Below, in pieces: positions 23,801 to 32,061 of a stretch of 62,000 nucleotides of DNA. The stretch is from Phoronis australis (lineage: Eukaryota; Phoronida; Phoronidae): positions 291,866 through 353,865 of the forward strand of contig NMRA01000306.1 in NCBI GenBank assembly GCA_002633005.1, given 5' to 3'. The position numbers and the translations under genes were made by a program. The first letter of the stretch is position 1. Every line of letters begins with the position of its first letter. The notes beneath the pieces were generated by a model. It saw only the letters and a program-made list of their open reading frames with translations. It had not been told where the DNA came from and did no database searches.

Positions 23801-26219
23801 ATCAACTATCCAAAATGCGAACCTCCGTGTTAAATACCCCATGCAACTACCAAATTAACCGTCCAGCTGCAGCTCCTTTGCCAAGGGACTGCAAATTGTA
23901 ATTGGCACCGTGTTAAGAGGTTAACTGGCTGTAGGAAACTGGAAATAATTTTGTTAAATTCACTGAGGAGAATGATATGTGCTTTTGTGTTCTTTCTTTT
24001 CCTACAGGAAAGCTGATGTTCATTTTTTCAGATTAACAGTTTTACCACGACATTAAATCATGTTCATAATGACTTATTCCAGGTTTTCGGAACTAAGCAA
24101 ACATTCCATTCGAGGTTTGTGACTAACCAAAACAACAGTTTTGAGGGGATCACTAATCACCTCTGGCAAATTTAAGGGGATCCAGTCCCCATGACTATCT
24201 CAAATTAAAACAGCACAGCACGCCGCTATATGTCATGTCGAGCGTCTTTCTGTTGGCATTGCCTCGTCTCACCCCCTTGTGATATCTATATCTACCAGTG
24301 GTCATTCAGCGTGAATGTTTTAAATCGAAAAAAAAGAACAGTTGAGCATACAACTCTCATTTTACGTTTATCTCTCATGGACATCTGTATGGTTCCTAGG
24401 ATGTACAGTATGCCTAGAAAAAAGGAATACTGGAAACTCATTCTTTTCGCCATCTGCTGACTTGGTACAAAGAAAATGAGTCCCAGTGTCATTTGGTATT
24501 GCTGTTTCAGTTAACGGCAGTTGGAGTGACTGGTCTTCGTGGTCCAACTGTTCGGCCACGTGCAACTCCAGCGGTGTAATGACAAGGCTGCGGAATTGTT
24601 CCAACCCGGAGCCGCAACACGGAGGAACCAACTGCAGCGGCAATGGTACCCAGGAGGTTGAGTGTGTAAAGGTGGACTGTCCAGGTACGATTCTATTGGT
24701 TTGGAAAGGGCTGGTAGTTGTCAATGCGTTTATTAGAAAATTGAGTGAACATGTTATTCCAACATCAATCAAAGGTGAATGTCCATATTTTTTATTTGAA
24801 TCAAAGCCGATGGTGTCTACTGCGTTTAAAAGGTACGTGTACCATGGTAATATATGCTTAGCTGTGAGCAGGGATTTTAGAAGTTTGTTGTTCAGTATTA
24901 CCTCTTCTATTTGTATGTTTCTGAAATACTCATTCCACCGTGGCATTAACACTAGTGTCAGCCAAAACCGTTCTTTTGTCGAAGACCAAACTTATTCTTC
25001 GTGAAAAAGATAACAAAGGATTTGTCTCCTTCACGAAAGAGTGCTCATCTTCCTTAAAATAATTTTCCATGATTATCTCTGTGAATTTGATGCCGCAAAT
25101 TGATGAAGTTTGTTCAATGATTAAATTTTGTGCTGCGCTGCTGTCATTAATTGTAAGTCTAATAGAACTATGGCCATCGAAGTGAAAGTGCTTGTTGTAA
25201 ACGCTACGAAACCACATTAAGAAAAGCTTTGATTGGTTAATCGTGGGGAAACTGGAAATAAGTTCTAATAAATTTCATGATTAGCAATGTCTTTTTACTC
25301 CGAGAAATGAAAGTCGTGGAAGCGAGGTGGCGAACAAAGAGTTGCTGTAATGCATGCTATTGAAGCGAGCTGTGAAGGAGCCGCACAGTACAGCAGGAGA
25401 TGTGTTATTGTATCTTGTTTAACGCATGCGTGAAGGCGTGTGATCAAGATGGTTGCGAAATGATAGGCGTTTTAATAGGCACGTGCTCAGTATTCAAAAC
25501 TTGTACCAATGTGAACCTTTCCCGATAAAGTCTTATTGGAATCTTTTATGTATTGCAGTCACTTCAATCAGCACTGCTGTGCAGGAACTGTTTGGGATGT
25601 TATGTTCATATCCGATGGAAACGTTCATAACTCTTGTATGTTGTTAAAATCGCAAAATTTAACCGGGTATGTGCTGTAGCTTCCACCATGTCATGAAAGT
25701 TGACACTTGCACTCTGGACACATGAGTGCGCATCGAAAGAACGTAGCTATTTTTATGCTTTTATGACTTTGGTCAACGGAGTATATTTATTTTCGGAATC
25801 GTTTCTTGCACAAATCGAGTGTAAACGTATCACCTCACACTGCCTGATTCGTCTTTGAGATTACTTGTGACGCACATTACTGCCGTGCTTCATTTTAACG
25901 AGTAGGCATCTAACAAGGCCGTGGGAATAAAGTCGCGAGAAATCTGAAATAATAAGCTTTCGTTGTCATAGTTTTCCATTAGCATGTTAAACTTATCAGA
26001 ACTAGTGATTAATGTGAGCAAGACATGCTTCATGTACTTTCACTGCAGTCGACGGCAACTGGACAGCTTGGACGGCGTGGACCAACTGCTCTTGGTGTGG
26101 CGGAGGTAACCGAACACGGTCACGGAATTGTACGAATCCGTCGCCAATGTATGGAGGTCGCTACTGCACTGGCTTGGAGGTTGATATTGAAGCGTGTAAC
26201 ACCACTGCGTGTCCAGGTT
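1046..26219 (+). CDS. Large mosaic extracellular adhesion/recognition protein (5' partial, 22 exons)
   Basis: Exons joined by hand from GT/AG borders: 1046-1156, 2698-2833, 3106-3317, 3662-3769, 4473-4611, 4921-5082, 6402-6452, 7238-7336, 8381-8601, 9238-9370, 13164-13430, 13699-13882, 14249-14469, 15302-15492, 15887-15994, 16419-16557, 21949-22128, 22697-22867, 23150-23323, 23621-23791, 24511-24684, 26049-26216. This gives about 1,173 residues with every phase compatible. Domain borders fall on phase-1 introns, the signature of exon shuffling. All recognised modules are extracellular, disulphide-rich and binding-type, so a secreted or surface matrix or recognition role is inferred; no ligand can be named. 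The start and signal peptide lie upstream of the window. No membrane segment is seen. The frame meets TAG at 26217-26219 if the last donor is not used. It could instead be two genes, split between 9370 and 13164. Confidence 0.8.
1621..2230. mobile_element. Possible MITE with degenerate inverted ends
   Basis: CCTGTTTCATGAAAAGTG near 1627-1644 and the reverse complement of CACTTTTTGAAACGAACC at 2210-2227 resemble each other over about 20 bp. The interior is AT-rich and non-coding. The match is imperfect, so this is tentative. It lies in the intron between the two exons of discoidin domain 1. Confidence 0.35.
3106..4611 (+). CDS. Discoidin (F5/8 type C) domain 2
   Basis: Three exons: 3106-3317 (phase 1 to 0), 3662-3769 (0 to 0) and 4473-4611 (0 to 1). 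The first carries FSATRQWQG, TTAWCAHPTDNNDYLQVDLG and the strand starting the spike region. The second carries MEIHLSVDGSSFSCV and a closing SSTCKV. The third carries FTGNPST, ARFVRVKPTHYSG and LRLEVYVYHTG. This is the full length of an F5/8C domain, about 153 residues. Family members bind phospholipid head groups or glycans; which applies here cannot be told. Donors GTAAGT, GTAAGA and GTTGGT follow the three exons. Confidence 0.88.
4921..5082 (+). CDS. TSP1-like module a
   Basis: Single phase 1-1 exon (162 nt) after acceptor TTCTTCCTAG, donor GTATGT. It encodes GGWTQWSAWSSCQCS, then TRSRKCTDPP, then RYCLG and SFPCGE. The WxxWxxW ladder and the R-x-R layer are those of thrombospondin type 1 repeats. 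The C-terminal half differs from the five canonical repeats further on and instead matches the exon at 21949-22128, which also follows a discoidin domain. Tryptophan ladders of this type can carry C-mannose in TSP1 repeats. Confidence 0.75.
6096..6142. repeat. AT dinucleotide microsatellite
   Basis: Alternating TA/ATAC run in the intron between the linker exon and the TSP1-like exon; largely self-complementary. Confidence 0.85.
6402..6452 (+). CDS. Short linker exon with one cysteine
   Basis: Phase 1-1 microexon of 51 nt between acceptor TTTTCCTAG and donor GTAAGT, encoding about 17 residues (SDQDYCPTVERVEYVPN). It keeps the frame between the TSP1-like exon and the Methyltransf_FA exons, and its Asp/Glu-rich sequence has no stop. 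No domain is recognised. It is supported only by splice borders, phase and position, so it is less certain than its neighbours. Confidence 0.55.
7238..9370 (+). CDS. Methyltransf_FA (farnesoic acid O-methyltransferase-like) domain
   Basis: Exons 7238-7336 (phase 1-1), 8381-8601 (1-0) and 9238-9370 (0-1). The first ends in STFVRFQVKG. The second carries CNDAHVKLTR, AYEVLLGGWANSKTVIRK and LKFWISWNGDVIQ. The third carries SWSDPSAFPVSGIAVSTGWG and TWELFIPG. These are the hallmark segments of the domain named after crustacean farnesoic acid O-methyltransferase: the GGW-N core, the FWI-W motif and a terminal STGWG. Despite the name, in multidomain animal proteins it is best seen as a beta-rich binding module; no methyltransferase SAM motif is visible. 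Confidence 0.85.
9844..9917 (+). CDS. Candidate alternative terminal exon with stop codon
   Basis: After acceptor CTATTTTTAG the phase-1 frame reads DGVYNFGFWGQSTLEILEYS, then ENKL and TAA at 9915-9917. The phase fits the donor at 9370, so splicing here would end a protein right after the Methyltransf_FA domain. Using the GTAAGA that overlaps the stop would leave phase 2, which does not fit the phase-1 entry of the next exon at 13164. There is no domain match; the support is splice logic alone. Confidence 0.35.
10081..10450. repeat. Repeat-like stretch with internal duplication
   Basis: Two diverged copies of AGTGTTGCRTCAT..CCAGAGACNGTGACCA start near 10190 and 10257. The downstream GGGCGCTAGTGTAGCTAC resembles the border of a retroelement LTR, but no polymerase, primer-binding site or second LTR was found. 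It lies in the 3.8 kb stretch between 9370 and 13164. Confidence 0.3.
10758..11470. mobile_element. Iteron-bearing element with perfect 25-bp hairpin
   Basis: Arms 10758-10782 and 10789-10813 are perfect 25-bp reverse complements around a 6-bp loop (TTAGGG). The word GCGACAATATGTG and its complement recur at about 10800-10840 and again at 11290-11460, both orientations present. Such clusters near both ends resemble the subterminal repeats of DNA transposons. No transposase frame is seen, and exact ends are uncertain. Confidence 0.5.
13164..13430 (+). CDS. PAN/apple-type domain
   Basis: Single phase 1-1 exon (267 nt), acceptor TTTCTGTGCAG, donor GTAACC. It encodes GSCDLSVGSQLQI, ECAILCQNVTDCKSADYYS, RNCTLRGSSW and THLEMQCIAG. 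The C-x3-C...C arrangement in the helix, followed by a Y-Y/S strand, a C-x-L strand and a closing cysteine, is the PAN/apple pattern. Such domains bind proteins or carbohydrates in the extracellular space. It is immediately followed by a C-type lectin domain. Confidence 0.72.
13699..14469 (+). CDS. C-type lectin-like domain
   Basis: Two exons: 13699-13882 (phase 1 to 2) and 14249-14469 (2 to 1). The first has CAPGWQAYESPSPCYLLAF, NHCDSLNSHLVYIND and FTRWTQT. The second has FYWMASGTVKGDWMKMDG, ENCVVLNCK, WESANCSTKHQVICEK. Cysteine spacing and the final C-E-K strand are those of the long-form C-type lectin fold. The Ca2+/sugar signature is not canonical: there is no EPN or QPD, and the WND position reads WES. 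Classical mannose or galactose binding is therefore unlikely, and it may be a protein- or glycan-binding CTLD without calcium. Confidence 0.82.
15302..16557 (+). CDS. Discoidin (F5/8 type C) domain 3
   Basis: Exons 15302-15492 (phase 1-0), 15887-15994 (0-0) and 16419-16557 (0-1). The sequence reads FSATSHANNLEAKKVAS, ECWAAAGNNPNDYVQIDFG, then MMVSLDDSDYTCLTV with SSCRT, then FEGNKDRYTS, SRFMRIKPLTFHNAKGLRVK. The middle and last exons have exactly the same lengths (108 and 139 nt) and phases as those of discoidin domain 2, so the two domains share a common exon ancestor. The first exon is 21 nt shorter. Confidence 0.86.
17166..19969. mobile_element. 2.8-kb non-autonomous element with long inverted ends made of GTAAAATGTAAC repeats
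   Basis: The left end (17166-17243) and the reverse complement of the right end (19891-19969) agree over about 78 bp: ATGCAYTGATA, then GTAAAATGTAACAATTTC, then AACAACTGTTA, then the same word inverted. Within each end the 12-bp word occurs in both orientations, so each end is itself palindromic; more copies lie just inside (17270-17350 and 19790-19880). Between them I found no transposase-like frame, only a (TTA)n tract at about 17777-17798. It sits in the intron between discoidin 3 and TSP1-like module b. Confidence 0.7.
20068..20726. repeat. Tandem duplication, copy 1
   Basis: Nearly identical to 20728-21388 (a handful of substitutions and one poly-A length change). Both contain the GC-rich family ending CCCCCTAAATCCACTACTG. 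A single N at 20727 separates the copies. Confidence 0.95.
20728..21388. repeat. Tandem duplication, copy 2
   Basis: Second copy of the unit at 20068-20726. The two copies may be allelic haplotypes wrongly placed in series, because the N marks the exact joint. Confidence 0.95.
21949..22128 (+). CDS. TSP1-like module b
   Basis: Phase 1-1 exon (180 nt), acceptor GGATTTTACAG, donor GTAAGG. It encodes NYGTWTDWGNWTSC, TRERYRWC and then RFCLGSPVQSFPCGA. The ending matches that of the exon at 4921-5082 (RYCLG...SFPCGE), showing that discoidin plus TSP1-like was copied as a pair. It is separated from discoidin domain 3 by a 5.4 kb intron full of repeats, and precedes the canonical TSP1 run. Confidence 0.75.
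22697..22867 (+). CDS. Thrombospondin type 1 repeat 1
   Basis: Phase 1-1 exon of 171 nt. It contains DGAWSMWSNWICDARCGQG, IRSRKCDNPEPSFGGNNC and LPPCPS. The WSxWSxW ladder, CGxG turn, RxR layer, PxPxxGG and terminal CP are all present, with six cysteines. One exon encodes one repeat. It is closest to repeat 3 in sequence and has the same length. Confidence 0.9.
23150..23323 (+). CDS. Thrombospondin type 1 repeat 2
   Basis: Phase 1-1 exon of 174 nt. It reads DGNWTLWSQWSTCTATCNSS, TTRQRSCTNPPPQHGGSGC and PPCPG. The CNSSG in place of CGxG is shared with repeat 4 only. N-glycosylation sequons (NSS, NTT) are visible. Confidence 0.9.
23621..23791 (+). CDS. Thrombospondin type 1 repeat 3
   Basis: Phase 1-1 exon of 171 nt. 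It reads NGSWSSWTNWICDVSCGPG, SRSRRCDNPEPSFGGHNC, PPCPG. The segment NWICD...SCG/RCG and CDNPEPSFGG is almost the same as in repeat 1, so the two are sister copies. Confidence 0.9.
24511..24684 (+). CDS. Thrombospondin type 1 repeat 4
   Basis: Phase 1-1 exon of 174 nt. It reads NGSWSDWSSWSNCSATCNSS, TRLRNCSNPEPQHGGTNC, VDCPG. It is the sister of repeat 2 (CSATCNSSG / CTATCNSSG, PxPQHGG). The following intron is 1.36 kb. Confidence 0.9.
26049..26219 (+). CDS. Thrombospondin type 1 repeat 5, possibly with the stop codon
   Basis: Coding to 26216 in 168 nt: DGNWTAWTAWTNCSWCGGG, RTRSRNCTNPSPMYGGRYC, TTACPG. The first cysteine pair is closer (CSWC) than in the other repeats. The exon border CCAG/GTTAGT allows splicing, but direct read-through gives CCA GGT TAG, a stop at 26217-26219. 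No downstream exon with a recognisable domain was found. AATAAA words lie at 27307-27312 and 27402-27407. A termination here is therefore a reasonable reading, but an intron is equally allowed. Confidence 0.82.
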
Positions 26220-29200
26220 AGTGTGGTCATGTGTCCCGTCCCATATGGACACGAACGAAATCTTCCCAGGCAGGCCGATTTTAGGGCTACTACCCACGCC
26301 TGCATTTTTGCTAAAAAAATGTGTATATCTGGTAGTGACTTCAGGACTGATAGAGAACTATTTTGAACACAAATGTCATTCTCAATATGTGGAAACTATT
26401 TTTTCCAGAAAGAACTTCAAGTTCCAGATTTACTTGGATGTAATGCACAGAATCTCAACTACTGAAAACGAATTCAAAATCTGTGAAAAAAATCATTTAG
26501 TGCTTTTCTGCTGTTTTGTCGGAAGCTTTCATTTTAGCTTGACCTATTCACAATTGTAGAATATCGCTCGACAGCTTCGTGACGTTTTTCTGTGAGTTTA
26601 CATTTCACCCATCATCAGTTACTCTTGTTGATCCATTTGGCAGCTGACCCCTACATCGTATGGTTGCAACCACTTCACTTGTGTAATTGTACACATTTGG
26701 GTTACTCTTACGCCCTTCATTTAAGCATTATCTTACAAACAAACTTCCGTTTTATGAAGTACAGTAGGCTTGCTTTCCATTCTTACCGTCACTTGACCCT
26801 ATCCAGGATGTATTTTTACAAAAGGTAAGTTCTATAGTAGGCCCTACTTCAAGCACACCTTGATTCGTTATTTTCCCATACTCATTCGTGTGATTTCTTT
26901 AATGTGGGAGAGAGCGTGTCCTTGACCTTTTGTGGTTGGAATAAGGCGTGTGCCTTTTGGTTTGGTGGAATGGTCAATGGTGGAAAGTCCGTCCGTCAGT
27001 TGATTACTAAACTGACGCACCCATGAGTTTTCTTATCTCCCCAGAAAGGTCACCAACTTGGCATTGACAAAAAGGAAATCGAATGATTGTATAAGAAAGA
27101 GAATGAATGTGACGTTGTTGGAAGAGAAAATGACTGTTGGTACTAGTGAAAATGCTTGCTTATTTCAATTCAAATGTATAGATGTTAAAGTGTCACTCAA
27201 GGTTTGCCTAGCTTATGAGAGCTTAAATCTAACGAAGAGTGCCGGTAAGTTTTTTAATGAACCTGTGTATTACGCAATACGCTCGTTGGCACCACTTGGC
27301 AACCCAAATAAAACAATAGCCAACATTTTCGTGTTAAGGTCAAAATGCAAGATAATTTTAATGTAAACTGATGTACGTTTTAAGTCATCCAGTAGATACA
27401 GAATAAAGGACAAATTATGAATCTGTATTAGACTTTCTTGAGAAAGACACGGCAACGTTTTGTCATCTACTGCTGACTTAATGAAGTCTGTGCGACATCT
27501 GCTGGAGATAGTCGAGAATGAGATAAAGTGACTGATGGACCATGTTGTGAGCTTTCTGCAACTTAGGTGATATCAAACAGTCTTTAAAGGCAGGCCTGTC
27601 GCAACATCGACGACCTAGCCACTGTGACACCTACGACTCAGCCGTGTGTTCACCCATTGTCAGGAATCTTTTGACCTGGTTGATGCACTGATACAAACAA
27701 GGAGAAATTCTGATTTGAACATGGCGAAATAGAGTGCACTACAGTACATGTATTTATGAGTATCAGATATCCCTCCGTGAGCAAGGGGTGGTCTCAAATT
27801 TAATTTGTCACACGTCTGGGATCGAGTGTTACCGAAATTTCTCCATCTTTTATGTCGTTCTCGACTAGTTCTCCACAGATGTCATGCGCTGAGGCATAAT
27901 GAAGTCAACTGTGACTGTCGAAACTGTGCCGTTTCTTTCTTACGTAAGTCCAGCACAGATTTACAAATTTTCTTGTAGTTTCATTGCAATTTACATTATA
28001 CAGTGTGCTAGATTTTTCAGCTACGTGGAATTCCTTGATGGGGCGATTTACTGGCCTTCACTCGGAAGGCAAGGTCAGCTGGAACATTTAAGAGGTTGTT
28101 TTAAATCCCCTCGTCCCCCTCGACTCTCAACCCCGTCGACCAACGACCCATGACCTCCTCAACCCACGACCCCTCGACCCACAACCTCATCGACCCACCC
28201 ACGACAGAGCACAGTTTACTCTAGAGCCGCCGTCTCTAGCTGGCCTGACACGGATTAAAGCATCGTAGTCGGGTTGTTATCTGTAACCTTTGCACAAAGA
28301 GGGACGCCTAAATAGGTCGTCGATGTTTTAAATTTCTTCCAACTCGAACAAATACTCTCATAATCAAACCTTTTTATTCGAGGAGGCCTTCGTGCAGTCG
28401 CCCAAATCGGAAACTGGGCATTTTTAACACTGCACGCGCTCCTGACGGTCGCAATAAAAATGGGAGCGCGCGCAGTGTAAAAATGGTCATTTGCCGATTT
28501 GAGCAACTGAGCGAAGGACTGCTCGAAGATGAAGTTTGATTACCGGAGTATTTGTTCAAGTTGGAAGGAAATTAAGGCATCAACGTGACATGATGTTTTA
28601 ATTTTGCGGTGTATGAAGCTTCTATAGGAGCCTCACTGTCTCTACTTGGGCCAGCTAGAGAAGGTGTCACTGTCGTAAGTTTACACTAGCTCGATTCCAT
28701 CTGAACATAGAAAAAGCGCTGACTTGAAGTACCAAAGAGTCTGGCCGAGGGCTTGGCAGGCTTTTCTTTATTTTTTCCAATTAAGATGGTGGATTTGGAT
28801 AGATTGAAAGCCAAAGACAGAAAAAAACAACGAGACCAAATCAAAATAACGGACCTACCTACGTTAAAAATGTCGGTCTCGTATGCTCTTCAGTGAATGG
28901 CAGATTCAATTTACTTTTGGGAGAATGCAGCAAAGGGCCACAAATATGTAATTTATTCAGTAAAACAGTTTGAAAAAATAAACTGTTAACTAAAAATGCA
29001 TCTCAAAATAGTATATTGTACACGAATATACGATAGAAAGCAAATAATAAAAATGTGAAATTATGTGCCTCCCGTCCACAGCAGATCAAATAATCACTAA
29101 ATCCTCTTCAACCGAGGTTTATATCAAACAAGGATTCAGTCGTCCGAGAATATTCATGGAAGGTAAACAACTACGACAATTTGTAGCCAAAAATTGCGAA

Positions 29201-31870
29201 TCGTCGCACAAGAAACCTTGTGGGGAATGACTCGGAACGCGAACGTCGTTTCCGGAGTGACGCATCCCTAATTCATCAGAACCTGAGCAATTAAGGAACT
29301 TGAATTGCATGTGCAACCGCTGTCGTTCGTAGACATCAGGTGGCATCACAGAGAGCTTACTGACGTGTAAACAATAGTGAGGAGCACCTGTCACTTGAAC
29401 ACTGACACCCGAATTCAAAGTACGGGCCCACTGCTATGTGGTTTCTGATGCTACAAATACACGAACATAAGATTGAAATTTAAACTCTTAAGTGCTATTG
29501 ATTCGTTCACGCTGAAGCTAAACCTCATTCATGGGCGGCTCAGCTATATCCCCCTCAGCCCCCCTGTAGTGCACCGCCAATAGACCATGTGCGGGGTAGC
29601 ACTGAAAAAAGTGGGGGGGGGGGTTGGCTATAGCCTCCCACTCCCGCAGCCCCTATGGTGCGCCGCCCATGTCATTGCCTAAAACGTTAATTATAAACCA
29701 CGTTTTTTCATATCCGCAAACTGTCTGTTATTTCACCATGTGCTTACAGTCGTCCCATACTCGCTTAAAAACGACAAGGGCCTCGTAGACGAAGTCTCAT
29801 GAATTGTGCCACATCGTTTTCGAAATAAAGCGCAGTAAATTAGTAACTACTATAATTTACACACAATTTACAACGCATTTTTAAAAGACACAACACTGTC
29901 TTAGTTAATATTAATTGCACAGGTCATTTTCATTTCATAACATCGTGTAGAACGATAATTAACAGCCTCAACATTAGACTTTGTACAAAATTACTACGTT
30001 TTCTATGTCATAATCTGTACTGTCTTAGAACTGGCATTTCACTACGCTTGTCTTACAGCGCGGAGGTAACAAAACCAAAACTTTCGCATCCACCCAGGAA
30101 ACTACCCAGAACACGCAGTTTTGAACAGAAATCTCGTGCCCCAGGTTATCAAAACAACATGGCACACACAGAAATGAACAAAGTTTCATTTCACCGCGAC
30201 ATGGGCTTTCGCCATCAGTAAAAAATTCCTATGGGTCATGATAGTGCGATCTTTTCGACGTAAATTAAAAAATTGTAGCCAACACTAGATATTAGAATTA
30301 AGTTGTCTAACTGTCACTTTCATGTCGACCGCTTGAGTTTACAGACTCGAGTGTTTTGGAAAATTCGACGGCAAAGCTAACACAAGATATTGATGGCACA
30401 AATTCATGACCAAGCTATGTTTTTGCCATGTACAATGTGCGGCAAAGCATCGGCATGTTCTAGCAAAACATAATTAGAAATATCCTCATTTGTCGAAGTA
30501 TTTCATGATGGTAGCATTGTACAGAACTTGAAATTGCACATGTCCACCATAATGTTTCCTGAATTTGTAGAAATTTTACTGAACTCTGTTTTAAGAGAAG
30601 TTTGACTTATATTGTGAGTTCATACAACGCTTAAGCAGAACTGGGATTATTTGTAAGGATGCAATGAAACATCTGTTTTTTGCTTGTGCAGCAATATTCA
30701 GTGTGAACATACCCTAAGCAATGTACTTTGTTTTACTGCAGAACAGTGAAATTGCTTCGTGCAAACAATCTGGGAACTACGGTAGTGAGTGCCCAGTGTA
30801 GCTGATGCACTGCTGTTTACTGAGACACGAAAGCCAGAGGCCGAGTTCTTACACTGTTAGTGCCAGTTGAGGTTAGAAAGGCCAGTGGCCAACCTCATTC
30901 ACTAGTCTGCAGAGCTACAGGCTAGCTTTATTTGTATGCGAATGTGGAAATTGTGACGACAGGGCGGTCACAGACGGTCAACCAGGAGTTGGGTTGTACA
31001 TGTAGATTCTGCAAGAGAAAGTCACGTCTGAGAGTGTAAGATATACTGTAGGTCTAGTTTTCAACTGGAGGACATGAAGTCAAAGTGGCGTGAACGTAGA
31101 AAGATCGGACCCTTACATGGTTGTCTTGAGACAGTTGGTCTCGTATAAATACAGCAGCGAGTCGTGTTGGGACGTTTGTGTCTAGACTGAAACGGAACTT
31201 TGCATTCACCTCTCTCGACATTGGTACAATACTAGAAGATAATTGGAAACATGGTAAAAATTAAGACTCCGCTAGAGCTCTCTAGGACTGTAACAGGACG
31301 ATATACTTTCTTTAAATTGACGGTGTGCGTGTCGTCGTCTTGTTGATTCATAATTGTCCATGATGCTGGCTGGTGCATAATGTCTGTTCTGACGTTCGAT
31401 TTGTTTATTATTTCGGTGATTTGGAAGTCGGGAATCACTTTGTGACAGTCTGGAGGTCGAAAATGACTTATCCCGATGAATCCTCTCGGATGATTTTTCG
31501 AGCAAACGCAGTAAGCCGTTCACCTGTAATAGAGGACAGGCAGCTAAACGATTAACTTGAGTTTTTTCAGAATAGCTCACCCGGCGTTTGTCGACTCTCA
31601 GTAATATTCCACAGACTTTACAAATATAAGTAAATAATCGCATGAAATCGCATCTCAGTGACTGAGCTGTGTTTGGTTTCTTGCAAAATCCATAAGGACA
31701 CGAGTGTGTGACTGTTACTCGAGTCACAGCTCAGCACCCTGTACGTGTACAGTAAGAGTTCGGCGCAGTGCGCACGTGGCATTGTCCACTGTTACTAAGC
31801 CAGATAGTTTTCAGATTCTGACAAGTAATATGGCAAAGTGCTTTGCTTATGGTCCATGCTGTTGATGGTC
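26220..31870. other. Intergenic (convergent) region without supported gene
   Basis: Between the TSP1 gene end and the G-alpha stop codon. AATAAA words at 27307 and 27402 could serve the plus-strand gene. Two open stretches with fitting splice borders (26643-26823 and 27045-27243) encode nothing recognisable. A CGACCCACGACC-type degenerate microsatellite lies at about 28110-28200. GC-rich repeat fragments lie at 29531-29675. The remainder shows nothing I can name. Confidence 0.6.
31144..31343 (+). promoter_or_regulatory. Candidate TATA promoter and short ORF
   Basis: TATAAATA at 31144-31151, a GC-balanced leader, then GGAAACATGG with ATG at 31251 and a 31-codon frame beginning MVKIKTPLELSRTVTGRY and ending at TGA 31344-31346. 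It could be the start of a plus-strand transcript running antisense to the G-alpha 3' region, or an LTR-type promoter. Only the motif order supports it. Confidence 0.25.
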
Positions 31871-32061
31871 CTAGAATGCCTGTACTTTTCTCATGTTGAT
31901 GTCTATGACGAGCTGCAAAACGTTCTTTATCAACTGACGCATTAAGTTCATGTCAGTGGCGCACGATACGTGAACTTTAAGCGTCTTTCTGCAGTCAGTG
32001 GGGAAACTGCTTTCAAACTTGTGTTTAATGGCACCCAAACAGTCATCTGGAGTGTTTTCTC
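31871..32061 (-). CDS. G-alpha exon 7: G5 box and C-terminal tail
   Basis: 191 coding nt, phase 1 in, stop TAG at 31873-31871. It encodes TLKVHVSCATDMNLMRQLIK and the tail NVLQLVIDINMRKVQAF. From the ATD motif to the end there are 26 residues, the same count as in Gq. The last five (KVQAF) lack the Cys at -4 that pertussis toxin modifies in Gi/o and do not match EYNLV of Gq, so receptor recognition should differ. Confidence 0.92.

Noticed and set aside
24368-24952. 194-residue ORF on the minus strand
   Set aside because: It is the shadow of TSP1 repeat 4 on the opposite strand, whose exon has clear splice borders and domain motifs.
26643-27243. Two further exons after TSP1 repeat 5 (26643-26823 and 27045-27243) with fitting acceptors, donors and phases
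   Set aside because: The encoded sequences contain no recognisable domain, membrane segment or cysteine pattern, and chance can give such borders; kept only as a remark.
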